Notes under the pieces: generated by a model
Seen by the model: the letters and a program-made list of their open reading frames with translations, nothing else
Database searches by the model: none
Told to the model about the DNA's origin: nothing
From: Terriglobia bacterium
GTDB taxonomy: Bacteria; Acidobacteriota; Terriglobia; Bryobacterales; Bryobacteraceae
Assembly (NCBI GenBank): GCA_020073365.1
Contig: JAIQFL010000036.1
Span: forward strand, 1 to 48,772
Direction: 5' to 3'
DNA: 48,772 nt
Made by a program: the position numbers and the translations under genes
Shown: piece by piece, positions 28,246-36,937 of the stretch
How the letters are laid out: each line of letters opens with the position of its first letter
Numbering within the stretch: position 1 is the stretch's first letter

Positions 28246-28402
28246 GCTCTGCCAAGCCGTCGAGCTTCCCGGTATTCACGTCCGACTCGAACTGGCGGTC
28301 CCAGATCTCCGCATCAAACTCTGCAAACCACTCACGGAACGCCGACAACTCTTCGGGGGAAAGCTCTTTCACCTGGCCTTCGATCTTCTCGACCCTGCTC
28401 AT
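28202..28402 (-). CDS. Antitoxin of the RelE-type pair
   Basis: The 66-residue product, VEKIEGQVKELSPEELSAFREWFAEFDAEIWDRQFESDVNTGKLDGLAERALRDHASGRSTEL in outline, is a small acidic helical protein. Its LSPEELxxFRxWF start and KLDxLAExALxDHxxGR end match the antitoxins that precede RelE/ParE-type toxins. The toxin gene downstream overlaps its 3' end and is shortened, so the antitoxin may be the only functional part. It lacks an evident DNA-binding domain. Confidence 0.72.
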   Translation of the reverse strand: MSRVEKIEGQVKELSPEELSAFREWFAEFDAEIWDRQFESDVNTGKLDGLAERALRDHASGRSTEL

Positions 28403-28528
28403 GAAGCGCCTCGCTTTCCAGAGTATATCAGCGCCTCACGGCTCGGTGGCACGGGTACCGAGGAAGCGAAGGGCCGACGTGGAACCTGCGGTTGGCAAAC
28501 GCTGTCGACTGGGAGCGAATCTTGTCCC

Positions 28529-30631
28529 TCAGTGCGCGAGCGGGTCGGGGCGCAACTGGAAGTGCAGCACCTTGCTGGTGGTTCCTTTGCCGCCTTCGAC
28601 GTGGAACATCGCGCGGGTGGCGTAAGTCGACCAAAGCCCCTTCCCCTTCCAGCCGGCCTTGGGATCGTCAATGCGGCCATCGAGGCCCTTGGCGAAAAAG
28701 CCAAGCGGGTAGGGCACGCGCAGCGTGACCCAGCTTCCGTTCACGAGCGCCAGCAGCGCGTCTTCGCCGTTGCCGGTCGCGATGGGGACATTGGCCCCGA
28801 GGCCGAAGGTGTCGAACTGATCGACCCAATCGTAATAGCTGGCTTCGGCGCTGCCGGAGTCCGTGACGCCTTGGAACTGCGGCGCGGGAAACGGGTAGAA
28901 CGTCCAGCCCTCGGGACAATGCTGGCCGGTGGCGGTGGGTCCGTTCAGCACCTTGCATTTGCGGCGGTCGAAGCTGGCGAAGTGGCCACTCGAAAGAACC
29001 GTCCAAACGACGCCGTTGCTGTCGATGTCGAGGCCGCGCGGCGAGAAGGCGCGTGGCGCCGGGAGCTCGTAGACTTCGGCTAGCGCCGTCTCGGGCGGAT
29101 TCGGGCCGGGATTGATGCGAATCACGCGGCCGGGGAACCCCAGCGCGGTGCCCCAGACCGAGCCATCGGCGGGGCTGATCGTTACGCCGTAGAATGAGCC
29201 CGAGATGCGCTTGTCCTTGGCGGGATCGACGGGCTGGTTCGGCTCGACGTACGCGTCGCGCTTGCCGTTACCGTTGGTGTCGAGGATCAGCGCGGTCCAG
29301 CCCTGCGACTTCTGCTCGTCGTGGGTGGCCTCGAAGGTCTTCGTATTGAGCCAGCCAACCACATCGCCGCCGCCACCGCTGCTGGTCCATAAGGTTTCAT
29401 TGGCGTCCTCGGCGAACTGCAGGTGGTGGGTGCCGAAGCAGGTGTCGATGAGCGTGAACTGCTTCGACTTGGGATCGTACATGGCGAGCTGACGGCCGCT
29501 GCGGTTCACCGGAAAGAGCTTCGCCGAAGGATGCGACGAGCCTTCCTTGCAGAATGCCGGGTTGTCCGGCGGCCGGATGACGGAGGTGAACCAGACGCGC
29601 CCTTTGCCGTCGCACATAGGGTTGTGCATGTTGGCCTGGCTGTCCCAGATGGCCTCGTCGCCCCAATAGACGGAAGGTTGGAGCGGCTTCTCGGGCACTG
29701 GCGTCTTGGGATCGCGGACCGGCATCTTGACCTGCGTGGCGGTGTTGCGCACGGGATCGAGGACGGGGATATTGTCGGTGGAAAGCTCGGGCGCGCCATA
29801 GAGCAGGCCGTTGGCGTTGACGGTGGGGTTGCGTTTGTCGGTCGAGATTTCGTCGTGGAGGTAGGATTTGGGCCCGGACCAATCCCAAAGTGTGATGACG
29901 ACGTTGCGCTCCACGCCCTGGGGGCGCGGCGGCGCGGGCGGGAGCTCGCCGGCGGCGATGCGCGTGGTCCAATCGCCGAACATGGCGAGGGCACGCTCCT
30001 TGCCCATGCGTCCGATGCCGCCGAGCATGGCGCTGCCGGCCTGCCCCGACTGGATGCGGCGCTCCCACGCTTTGGCGGGCGAGTCGAACGTGCCGAGGGC
30101 CTTGGGGATTTCGCGCGTGGCCCTGGTGCCGAGCTGGTGGCAGGACCAGCAGCTATCGGTCTTGATGAGCTCGAGGAATTGGGCCTGGCTCTTCATGTTG
30201 GGCGAGATGCCGTTGCCTTGCGGGCCGGTGCCGGGAAATTCGCTCTTGTCGGGGACCCGGAGGAGCGAATACCAGAAGCTGGCGGGGTAGTATTGCGCGG
30301 CGGCACGCGCGTCCGGCGCGATGGTGGCCTTGAGGTTCAGCGCCTTGCCGGGAGCCGCCCGCACCTTGGCGGAATCGACTAGGCCGTACCCCCGGACCCA
30401 GATGGTGTAGTTGGCTTTGGGGAGGTCGGGAAGGAGGTAGCGCCCGCGGTCGTCGGTGACGACGATTTTGGCGAATTTGGTGGGAAGCTCGGTAGTTTCG
30501 GCGATCACCCAGACGCCGGCTTCGGGCCCTTTGGCGCTGGTGACGGTGCCGGCAATGTCGTCGGGGTCGGCGGGAATGGTTTGGGCCAGGGCCGTCAGGG
30601 CCAGGGAAAAGAGCGCGGCGATCGCTTTCAT
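28529..30631 (-). CDS. Secreted mono-haem protein with N-terminal regulatory-like domain
   Basis: The 700-residue protein begins at the ATG at 30631, preceded by an AAAAGGAGTC ribosome binding site, with a signal peptide (AIAALFSLALTALAQ). Residues 25-105 form a carboxypeptidase-regulatory/CnaB-like beta domain (IAGTVTSAKGPEAGVWV, GRYLLPDLPKANYTIWVRGYGL). A single c-type haem motif CWSCH lies at 161-165. The remaining 500 residues are rich in Trp, Gly and Asp, and repeatedly show propeller-like strands (GRVWFTSVIRPPDN, NGVVWTVLSSG, GTALGFPGRVIRI). The arrangement suggests an extracellular or periplasmic oxidoreductase or a streptogramin-lyase-like propeller with an electron-transfer haem. I do not recognise a characterised member. 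It seems to be transcribed alone. Confidence 0.82.
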   Translation of the reverse strand: MKAIAALFSLALTALAQTIPADPDDIAGTVTSAKGPEAGVWVIAETTELPTKFAKIVVTDDRGRYLLPDLPKANYTIWVRGYGLVDSAKVRAAPGKALNLKATIAPDARAAAQYYPASFWYSLLRVPDKSEFPGTGPQGNGISPNMKSQAQFLELIKTDSCWSCHQLGTRATREIPKALGTFDSPAKAWERRIQSGQAGSAMLGGIGRMGKERALAMFGDWTTRIAAGELPPAPPRPQGVERNVVITLWDWSGPKSYLHDEISTDKRNPTVNANGLLYGAPELSTDNIPVLDPVRNTATQVKMPVRDPKTPVPEKPLQPSVYWGDEAIWDSQANMHNPMCDGKGRVWFTSVIRPPDNPAFCKEGSSHPSAKLFPVNRSGRQLAMYDPKSKQFTLIDTCFGTHHLQFAEDANETLWTSSGGGGDVVGWLNTKTFEATHDEQKSQGWTALILDTNGNGKRDAYVEPNQPVDPAKDKRISGSFYGVTISPADGSVWGTALGFPGRVIRINPGPNPPETALAEVYELPAPRAFSPRGLDIDSNGVVWTVLSSGHFASFDRRKCKVLNGPTATGQHCPEGWTFYPFPAPQFQGVTDSGSAEASYYDWVDQFDTFGLGANVPIATGNGEDALLALVNGSWVTLRVPYPLGFFAKGLDGRIDDPKAGWKGKGLWSTYATRAMFHVEGGKGTTSKVLHFQLRPDPLAH

Positions 30632-30714
30632 TTTGGTGACTCCTTTTGGGAGAGTATATACCGTGAACGGGGGAACGGGCTTGGGGGAGCGCAGCCATGA
30701 TAGGTCTTCGTGGG

Positions 30715-30773
30715 GCAGGTTGGAAAACCTGCGGGTCGGTTGCCAGCCGGCTGCGGCGGTTGGCAACCGCCGC
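30715..30773. repeat. Hairpin cluster, variable-stem family
   Basis: GCAGGTT-GGAA-AACCTGC (30715-30732) and GCGGCGGTTG/CAACCGCCGC (30753-30773) stand between the divergent haem-protein and ROK genes. The first carries the TGGGGC flank seen, in inverted sense, next to other members of the family. The 226-bp spacer contains no gene. Confidence 0.6.
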
Positions 30774-30857
30774 GCAGCTTGCCAGGCGCTTGCCAAGCTG
30801 CCCCCCCTAGCGCCATAAGGGTTGCGAACTGGACAGGCGGGTACTGGAAGGGACACC

Positions 30858-32300
30858 ATGGAAGTTCGGAATATGTCTGCGCTCTTATCCATCACTCCCC
30901 GGTTCCGTCCCGTTCTGGACCCCGAGTTCGTCCCGGCATCGCTGTGGAACCGGGCCTATCGCTCCCGGGTCAAGGAATTCGGCGGCGGCCGGGAATTCGC
31001 CATCGCTCTCGAACGGAGCGATGGCTCGGTCTCCGTCTTCCGCACCGCGATTCTGCCCCACGAAGGGGCGAACGTGGAAATCAACCACCGCTACGTGGAA
31101 CGGTTGCTGAAGTTTCTGCTGTGGCAGAAGGGCGGATACCGGGTCACGATCGGGGGTGATGCGCGGATCGCCGATTACCTCCGCACCGTTTATGCTCCCG
31201 GCGGGGCGCGCGGCTTCGACTATCTGTTCATGGGCGAGCGCGTGTATGGCCAGCCGATGGTCATCCAAAGCGTCGCGTTGGATGCCACCCCGGCCGAAAG
31301 GGAGACGGCCGCTCCGCTCGGGCGGCACCTCGACGGGTACCGGATCGGCTTCGACCTGGGGGCCAGCGACCGCAAATGCGCCGCCGTCGCCGAGGGCAAA
31401 GTGATCTTCAGCGAAGAGGTGGGGTGGAACCCGAGCGCGCAGGCCGACCCGCAATACCACTTCGATGGCGTCCACGACTCGCTGCGGCGGGCCGCGGCGC
31501 ATCTGCCGCGCGTCGACGCCATCGGGGGCAGCGCCGCGGGGGTGTATGTCGCCAACGAGGTTCGGGTGGGGTCGCTCTACCGCTCCATCCCGCAGGACCT
31601 GTTCGACAGCCGCATCCGGCGGCTGTTCTTCGACCTGCAAGCGGCCTGGGGCGGCATTCCTTTCGATGTGGTGAACGATGGCGAAGTGACGGCGTTGGCC
31701 GGGTCGATGGCGCTCAACGACAACGCGGTGCTGGGCATCGCCATGGGCAGCAGCCTCGCAGCGGGGTTCGTCACCCCGCTGGGCACCATCACCACCTGGC
31801 TGAACGAACTGGCATTCGTGCCCGTGGACTACCGCGAGAATGCGCCGGTGGATGAGTGGTCGGGCGATGCGGGCGTGGGCGCGCAATATTTTTCGCAGCA
31901 GGCTGTGGGGCGCCTGCTGGCGCCGGCCGGCATCGACCTTCCCCGGGAAATGCCCCTGCCGGTGAAACTGGAACAGGTACAACAACTGGTTGCGGCAGGG
32001 GATGAGCGCGCCCGCAGGATCTACGAAACCATCGGCGTGTTCTTCGGCTACAACATCGCGAGCTATGCGGACTTCTATGAGGTTCGCAACCTTCTGGTGC
32101 TGGGTCGGGTGATGTCGGGCGTGGGCGGGGACCTGATTCTCGCGGTGGCCACCCAGGTTCTGCGGGAGGAGTTCCCTGAGGTGGCCGAACGCATCCGCTT
32201 CCACATTCCAGACGAGAAGGAAAAGCGGCACGGACAGGCCATTGCTGCCGCCAGCCTGCCCACCATTCAAGTACAGGAGAAGACTCATGCGGTTTCATAA
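30858..32300 (+). CDS. ROK-family protein (sugar kinase or regulator)
   Basis: The 480-residue protein has a ROK-type ATPase core at about residues 150-440: the phosphate-1 strand IGFDLGASDRKCAAVAEGK, a VDAIGGSAAGVYVAN strand, VVNDGEVTALAGSMAL, and LGIAMGSSLAAGFVTPLGTI. An N-terminal extension of about 150 residues with no helix-turn-helix makes it longer than typical ROK kinases (about 300). ROK proteins phosphorylate glucose, fructose or N-acetylated amino sugars, or act as repressors. I do not see the four-Cys zinc motif. The start is the ATG at 30858 after GGAAGGGA. Its last 14 bp overlap the next gene, a PIG-L deacetylase, so an amino-sugar role is suggested. Confidence 0.8.
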   Translation: MEVRNMSALLSITPRFRPVLDPEFVPASLWNRAYRSRVKEFGGGREFAIALERSDGSVSVFRTAILPHEGANVEINHRYVERLLKFLLWQKGGYRVTIGGDARIADYLRTVYAPGGARGFDYLFMGERVYGQPMVIQSVALDATPAERETAAPLGRHLDGYRIGFDLGASDRKCAAVAEGKVIFSEEVGWNPSAQADPQYHFDGVHDSLRRAAAHLPRVDAIGGSAAGVYVANEVRVGSLYRSIPQDLFDSRIRRLFFDLQAAWGGIPFDVVNDGEVTALAGSMALNDNAVLGIAMGSSLAAGFVTPLGTITTWLNELAFVPVDYRENAPVDEWSGDAGVGAQYFSQQAVGRLLAPAGIDLPREMPLPVKLEQVQQLVAAGDERARRIYETIGVFFGYNIASYADFYEVRNLLVLGRVMSGVGGDLILAVATQVLREEFPEVAERIRFHIPDEKEKRHGQAIAAASLPTIQVQEKTHAVS

Positions 32301-33141
32301 TTCCAGCGCGGACCTGTTTGTTCCCGATGGTGCGGAGCCCGAAGCGGCCATGGCGCGCACCACGCATCTGTGCATCGCGGCCCATCAGGACGATATCGAG
32401 ATCATGGCCTACCACGGCATCGCCGAGTGTTTTGGCCGCAAGGAGAAGTGGTTTACGGGCGTGGTGGTGACCAACGGGGCGGGAAGCCCGCGTTCCGGGA
32501 TCTATGGCGATTACACGGATCTGGATATGCAAAAGGTGCGCCTCACGGAACAACGTAAGGCCGCCTATGTGGGCGAGTACGCCTGCCAGATCCAACTGGG
32601 GTTCGGCAGTTCCGAGGTGAAGGACCCGAAGGCTGCCACCGTGGTGGGAGATCTGGAGCAGATCCTGCGAGCGACACGGCCGGAGGCGGTGTACCTGCAC
32701 AATCTGGCGGACAAGCACGACACGCACGTGGCCGTGGCGCTGCGGGCGATCGCGGCGCTGCGAGCCGTGCGTGATGAGACTCGGCCCAAGCGCGTCTACG
32801 GCTGCGAAGTGTGGCGCGATCTGGACTGGCTGGCGGACGAAGACAAGCAGGTGTTACCGGTCTCGGCGCGGTCCAACATCGCTGCAGCGCTGGTGGGCGT
32901 CTTCGATTCCCAGGTGACCGGCGGCAAGCGCTACGACCTCGCGACCGCCGGCCGGCGCCTGGCGCACGCCACCTACTACGCGTCGCACGGAACCGACGAA
33001 GAGAGCGCTCTCAATTTCGCCATGGACCTGACGCCGCTGGTGGCAGACCCGAGCTTGGGGGTTGCGGATTACGTGCTGGGGTTTGTGGAGAGGTTTCGAG
33101 CGGATGTGGAGAAGAGGATGAAGGCGGCCGGTGCGCGGTGA
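32287..33141 (+). CDS. PIG-L-family deacetylase
   Basis: The 284-residue protein has the zinc motif AHQDDIE (32-38; His-Pro/X-Asp-Asp-Glu type) that defines the PIG-L/LmbE deacetylases, and a downstream YLHNLADKHDTHVAVALRAI segment holding the third zinc His. These enzymes remove acetyl groups from N-acetylglucosamine-type sugars such as GlcNAc-PI or GlcNAc-Ins, or act on other small glycans. The ATG at 32287 overlaps the ROK gene by 14 bp, implying one transcript. The combination suggests use of an acetylated amino sugar, but the substrate is not shown by sequence. Confidence 0.9.
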   Translation: MRFHNSSADLFVPDGAEPEAAMARTTHLCIAAHQDDIEIMAYHGIAECFGRKEKWFTGVVVTNGAGSPRSGIYGDYTDLDMQKVRLTEQRKAAYVGEYACQIQLGFGSSEVKDPKAATVVGDLEQILRATRPEAVYLHNLADKHDTHVAVALRAIAALRAVRDETRPKRVYGCEVWRDLDWLADEDKQVLPVSARSNIAAALVGVFDSQVTGGKRYDLATAGRRLAHATYYASHGTDEESALNFAMDLTPLVADPSLGVADYVLGFVERFRADVEKRMKAAGAR

Positions 33142-33469
33142 GGTGGGTTGGGCATCCCTGATAAGGACTTAACCGAAAAGTTTCTGCCGGCGTGTAGGGC
33201 GTGCAGCCTTGAAGCTGATGCGACCATGATGGCACTCCAGGCGAACCCCAAGATTCTCCGCGGACCGACCGCCCGGTGTTCGAGTAGGGCGTTATTCGTC
33301 AAGTTGACGTGACGGGGACTTACCAGGATCTACCCCAGTGATACATACCGCTTGGCGAATCGGCAGATTAACTTCGAACACCAGCCACCACTGGTGGCAG
33401 GGGGATCAGCACCCATCTGGTTGGCATGCGAGCCCGAGATCCTGATGTGAGACAGTCGGAACTCCCTGC
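33142..33469. other. 328-bp spacer with no recognised gene
   Basis: No coding frame with domain similarity, hairpin pair or clear regulatory site was recognised. It lies between the PIG-L gene and the truncated ROK gene, so it may contain further decayed sequence of the latter, which should extend in this direction. Confidence 0.5.
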
Positions 33470-33835
33470 TCAGTCTGTTCTCTCCTCTTCCTGTGTCACC
33501 CCAACTCTCGGCACGCGTCCAGCGTCCAGGCGCCGCGAGATCTGGTCGCGAACCGGGAAGTTCTCGAAGTACGGCAGGTTGTTCGAACCGGTGATGAGCC
33601 CTTCCTTCATGCGGATGAAGCCCGGCACGCCGACACCGATCCCAGCCAGACCCGCAGCGCCGTGCCGGCCGCGCAGTTTCTGGATCGCCGAGACCATATC
33701 GGCCAGCACGGCTTCGCGCCCCTCGGTGAAATGAGTGGAACCCGAGATTCTGTCGAGCAGCTTGCCGGACTGGTCAATAGCCGCCGCGCGAAGATTGGTC
33801 CCGCCCAGATCCACTCCGATTGCGTATTGGGCCAT
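33470..33835 (-). pseudogene. Truncated ROK glucokinase-like gene
   Basis: The frame, from the ATG at 33835, reads QYAIGVDLGGTNLRAAAID, then LAGIGVGVPGFIRMKEGLITGSNNLPYFENFPVRDQISRRL: the phosphate-1 region and the glucose-binding PGF/NLPYF segments of ROK glucokinases. After about residue 105 the similarity stops, and the frame ends at residue 121 where the VENDANAAALGE motif should follow. About two thirds of the protein, including the zinc-binding cysteines and adenosine loop, are missing. It should be inactive. Confidence 0.8.
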
Positions 33836-34014
33836 ATGAACCGGCATCATAGCCGGGAATTTGGCAGCAAACGTTAACGTTTGCTAAGAGTTGCATCAGG
33901 TTATCCGATGGGGCCTATCTAAAGTTTCTTGATTCACAATGGTACGCATTGTGCTACAACTTGAAACAAAAGCGCTCGGCTTTGACGTCTACAAATATAG
34001 GTAGGTCGCACGCC

Positions 34015-34617
34015 ATGCGGGATGAACGGTACATCGAGATACCCGGGAGCAAGACCCACGAACTGCCTCCCTTGCTCGTGCATTCGGCTGCTGAACACGC
34101 ACCCACGGAGGACGAGGCCGATCTGGCTTCGGTGATGTCGGAGGCCGAGGACATGCTGGCCGCGAGCGATGTGGATGCAGCCATTCTGGAGCAGCGCCGG
34201 TTCGACCTGGCGGTGCAGCTTGCGGCACAATACAGGGGATTACTGTCGCATTGGTTATGGGGCGAATCGGTCCTGGAGTGGATCCGCCAATGTGAGATCA
34301 CGTTCGAATGCGAGGACACCCTGCGCAAGCTGCTCCATCCGGACGTGTGGCCGCATGCCAGCCGCGCGAGCTTTGTCACGCTGCTGATGGATAAGGCCGT
34401 TCCCACCCACGGTGTGGCGTTGGAGAAGGCTGTGGGCTTGCGGCTCACCTTCCGCCAACCGCCGCCCATCAATTGCTTTTCCAACCAGTTTCTGTTTTAT
34501 TTGAATTCCACCGTGGCCGATACGGCGTACCAGACGTGGTCGCACCTGGTTCCGCAAGCTCCCACGCTATTCCCGCCGGAGCGGTTCCATTTCGAAGTGC
34601 TGAATATCGGGAACTGA
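34015..34617 (+). CDS. Hypothetical protein
   Basis: This 200-residue protein is not recognised. It starts RDERYIEIPGSKTHELPPLLVH, continues with an acidic stretch (EDEADLASVMSEAEDML) and a helical, Leu/Trp-rich middle (QYRGLLSHWLWGESVLEWIRQCEITFECEDTL), and ends in PTLFPPERFHFEVLNIGN. There is no signal peptide or membrane helix. The start at 34015 is the ATG after a GTAGGTCG stretch; the frame continues upstream to 33949 without clear support. The good composition supports a real gene. It stands 56 bp ahead of a DJ-1/PfpI gene in the same direction, but no link is evident. Confidence 0.65.
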   Translation: MRDERYIEIPGSKTHELPPLLVHSAAEHAPTEDEADLASVMSEAEDMLAASDVDAAILEQRRFDLAVQLAAQYRGLLSHWLWGESVLEWIRQCEITFECEDTLRKLLHPDVWPHASRASFVTLLMDKAVPTHGVALEKAVGLRLTFRQPPPINCFSNQFLFYLNSTVADTAYQTWSHLVPQAPTLFPPERFHFEVLNIGN

Positions 34618-34673
34618 GGGTCAGTGGCGGCGACTGTGGTCCGGATTGTCAGTTCCCGGGCTACTATAGACAC

Positions 34674-35207
34674 ATGGACCTTTCCGGAAAGAAAATCGCG
34701 ATCCTTGTAGACAACGTGTACCAGGAAATGGAAGTCTGGTACCCTCTGTTCCGATTTCAGGAGGCTGGAGCCACCGTAGTCACGATAGGCGCTAAAGCGG
34801 GTGAGATCTACACCAGCAAACTGGGCTATCCCGTGAAGTGCCAGATGTCCTACGACGATGCCAAGGCCAATGAATTCGACGGAGTAGTGGTGCCCGGCGG
34901 CTATGCGCCGGACCACATCCGCCGTCATCCGAAAGCCAATCAGTTCGTGAGGGACATGGATACGCAGGGCAAACTTGTGGCGGCTATCTGCCACGGCCCT
35001 TGGGTGCTGTGTTCCGCGGGCGGCATGCTCAAGGGGCGCAAGGCGACCAGCTTCTTCGCTATTAAGGACGATGTCGTCAACGCCGGCGCCCACTGGGTGG
35101 ACGCCGAAGTGGTGGTCGACAACAACCTCGTCACCAGCCGGAAGCCGGAAGATCTGCCGGCATTCTGCAAATCCGCTATCCAGGTGTTGGCCGGCGTGCT
35201 GGTGTAG
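34674..35207 (+). CDS. DJ-1/PfpI-family protein
   Basis: The 177-residue protein has the flavodoxin-like DJ-1/PfpI fold: KKIAILVDNVYQEMEVWYPLFRFQEAGA at the start, an acidic residue near EDIEVWYPLFR-like Glu20 and the nucleophile elbow VAAICHGPWVL with Cys106, followed by GMLKGRKATSF and a C-terminal VTSRKPEDLPAF. These match the PfpI/YhbO/YraA branch, named as intracellular proteases but also reported as glyoxalases, deglycases or stress chaperones. The exact activity cannot be told from sequence. The ATG at 34674 is at the family start. Confidence 0.92.
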   Translation: MDLSGKKIAILVDNVYQEMEVWYPLFRFQEAGATVVTIGAKAGEIYTSKLGYPVKCQMSYDDAKANEFDGVVVPGGYAPDHIRRHPKANQFVRDMDTQGKLVAAICHGPWVLCSAGGMLKGRKATSFFAIKDDVVNAGAHWVDAEVVVDNNLVTSRKPEDLPAFCKSAIQVLAGVLV

Positions 35208-35272
35208 GATTGCGACTGCTGCCGTAGCCTGCCGGATGCATCCTGGCCCCACAGTCCAGACCCACGGCCCGA

Positions 35273-36436
35273 TCAATCGGCCGTAAGCTCGGGCACCTCC
35301 ACCCACGCGCGCTTGCGCCAGGATTCCAGACCCTTTTCCGCCAACTGGACGCCTTTCGCGCCTTCCAGCAGGCTCCAGCGGAAGGGCTCGTTTTTCACCA
35401 CGTGACGCAGGAACAGTTCCCACTGCCGCTTGAAGGCATTGTCGAAGACATCCTGTTCCGGCACCTTTTGCCAGTCGTCGAAATAGCTCAAGGGGCTCTC
35501 GACATCCGGATTCCAGACGGGTCGCGGCGTGGCGCCGTACGGCTGGATCCAACAATTGCGGAGGCCGGCGACCGCACTGCCTTTAGTGCCATCCACCTGG
35601 ATGGTCACAAGATCGTCGCGGCGGACGCGCACGCACCAGGAGGAATTGAAGTGGGCGATGATGCCCCCTTCCAGTTCGAACGTGGCGTATGCCGAATCGT
35701 CGGCCGTGCAATCGTAGGATTCCCCGGCCTCATTGCGGCGCCGGGGGATATGGGTAGCGCCCAGGCAGGAGACCGCCTTGACCGCGCCGAAGAGATTGTC
35801 CAGCACGTAGCGCCAATGGCACAGCATGTCGAGGATGATGCCGCCGCCATCCTCCTTCCGGTAATTCCACGACGGACGCTGTGCAGGAACGGTGTCACCC
35901 TCGAAGACCCAATATCCGAATTCGCCGCGCACCGAGAGGATTCGCCCGAAAAATCCGAGGTCCTTTAAGGTCTGGAGTTTCATCAGGCCCGGGAGCCACA
36001 GCTTATCCTGCACCACACCATGCTTCACCCCAGCGCGGTTCGCCATCCGGCAGAGGTCGAGGGCGGTCTCGACGCTGCCCGAGATCGGCTTTTCACTGTA
36101 CACATGCTTTCCGGCCGCAATCGCCTGCCGTACGGCATCGGCACGCCGGTCCGTGGTCTGGGCGTCGAAGTACACGGAGTACTCGGGGTCGGCCAGCGCC
36201 GCGTCGAGATCGGTGGTCCACGGCAGTCCGCCGAACTTCGCCGAAATGGCTTCGAGCTTGGACGCATTGCGCCCGACCAGCAGAGGACGCGGCACAATGG
36301 CTTCGGCGTCGTTCAGGCGGACGCCGCCCTGCTCGATAATGGCGTAGATCGAACGCTGCAGGTGCTGATTCAGCCCCATTCGCCCGGTGACGCCGTTCAT
36401 GATGATGCCTGTGGAATGGATCGTTTTCGCGCTCAA
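35273..36436 (-). CDS. Gfo/Idh/MocA-family oxidoreductase
   Basis: The 387-residue protein has an N-terminal Rossmann fold starting IIMNGVTGRMGLNQH, with EAIVPRPLLVGRNASKLEAISAKFG and an EKP catalytic lysine motif (KHVYSEKPISGS), followed by the beta-sheet C-terminal domain (WNYRKEDGGGIILDMLCHWRYVLDNLFG). It would be an NAD(P)-dependent dehydrogenase or reductase of a sugar, inositol or related polyol. It is last in a minus-strand cluster of APC permease, cupin and this gene, so these may transport and process one compound. The cupin stop lies 48 bp upstream of its start, within a repeated G-rich segment. Confidence 0.9.
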   Translation of the reverse strand: MSAKTIHSTGIIMNGVTGRMGLNQHLQRSIYAIIEQGGVRLNDAEAIVPRPLLVGRNASKLEAISAKFGGLPWTTDLDAALADPEYSVYFDAQTTDRRADAVRQAIAAGKHVYSEKPISGSVETALDLCRMANRAGVKHGVVQDKLWLPGLMKLQTLKDLGFFGRILSVRGEFGYWVFEGDTVPAQRPSWNYRKEDGGGIILDMLCHWRYVLDNLFGAVKAVSCLGATHIPRRRNEAGESYDCTADDSAYATFELEGGIIAHFNSSWCVRVRRDDLVTIQVDGTKGSAVAGLRNCWIQPYGATPRPVWNPDVESPLSYFDDWQKVPEQDVFDNAFKRQWELFLRHVVKNEPFRWSLLEGAKGVQLAEKGLESWRKRAWVEVPELTAD

Positions 36437-36474
36437 TGACTCTCCTCGTTCAACCTCACCAGCCAGCCGGCCAA

Positions 36475-36500
36475 CCCCTAACCCCTAACCCCCAACCCCC
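36475..36500 (-). repeat. G-quadruplex-type repeat over the cupin stop codon
   Basis: The minus strand reads four G-runs (5, 5, 4, 4) separated by TT or TTA. On the plus strand the C-runs are at 36475-36478, 36482-36485, 36489-36493 and 36496-36500. The pattern resembles heptamers GGGGTTA/GGGGGTT and fits a G-quadruplex in the mRNA and coding strand. It includes the last codons and the TAG stop (36485-36487) of the cupin gene. Confidence 0.85.
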
Positions 36501-36937
36501 GCTTTCGTGCATTGCGGCGACGCTCCCGCCGGCAGCGGTGGTGCCTCTATCCCGGCGCGCGGCAAGGTGCCGTCCAATTCCTGGCGCCAATGGGCCACGT
36601 CGCCTGCCGGCCCGTAGCAATAGATCATACGCATCGGCGTGTCTCCGGTATTAGTCAACTGGTGGAACACGCGGTGAGGAATATAGACGGCCTGGCCGGC
36701 TTTCACCGCGGTGCGTTCCTCGCCCAGGCACATTTCGCCCGAGCCCTCCACGATGAAGTAGATCTCTTCCTGCTCCTGGTTGTGCCAGGGGACCTGTCCG
36801 CCGTTGGGATCGAGTGTCACGTGGCCCATCGAGAAGTTCGTGGCCTGGATGGGGCTGGCGCCCCCGACCAGGTTCTGGGTGCGGCGCCGGGCCGGATAGG
36901 TGCGGCCGGCAGTCTGCGCAAGGTCGGCGATGATCAT
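36485..36937 (-). CDS. Cupin-domain protein
   Basis: The 150-residue protein is a single small cupin barrel: cupin motif 1 in GGQVPWHNQEQEEIYFIVEGSGEMCLGEE (with His/Glu metal-ligand positions) and motif 2 in VYIPHRVFHQLTNTGDTPMRMIYCYGP. It may be an isomerase, a metal-dependent dioxygenase-like enzyme or a sugar-binding protein. It starts at the ATG at 36937, which overlaps the APC-permease stop by 4 bases, and it precedes a Gfo/Idh/MocA gene. The common operon suggests that all three act on the same imported compound. The last codons, KAGVGG, are encoded by the G-rich repeat. Confidence 0.87.
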   Translation of the reverse strand: MIIADLAQTAGRTYPARRRTQNLVGGASPIQATNFSMGHVTLDPNGGQVPWHNQEQEEIYFIVEGSGEMCLGEERTAVKAGQAVYIPHRVFHQLTNTGDTPMRMIYCYGPAGDVAHWRQELDGTLPRAGIEAPPLPAGASPQCTKAGVGG

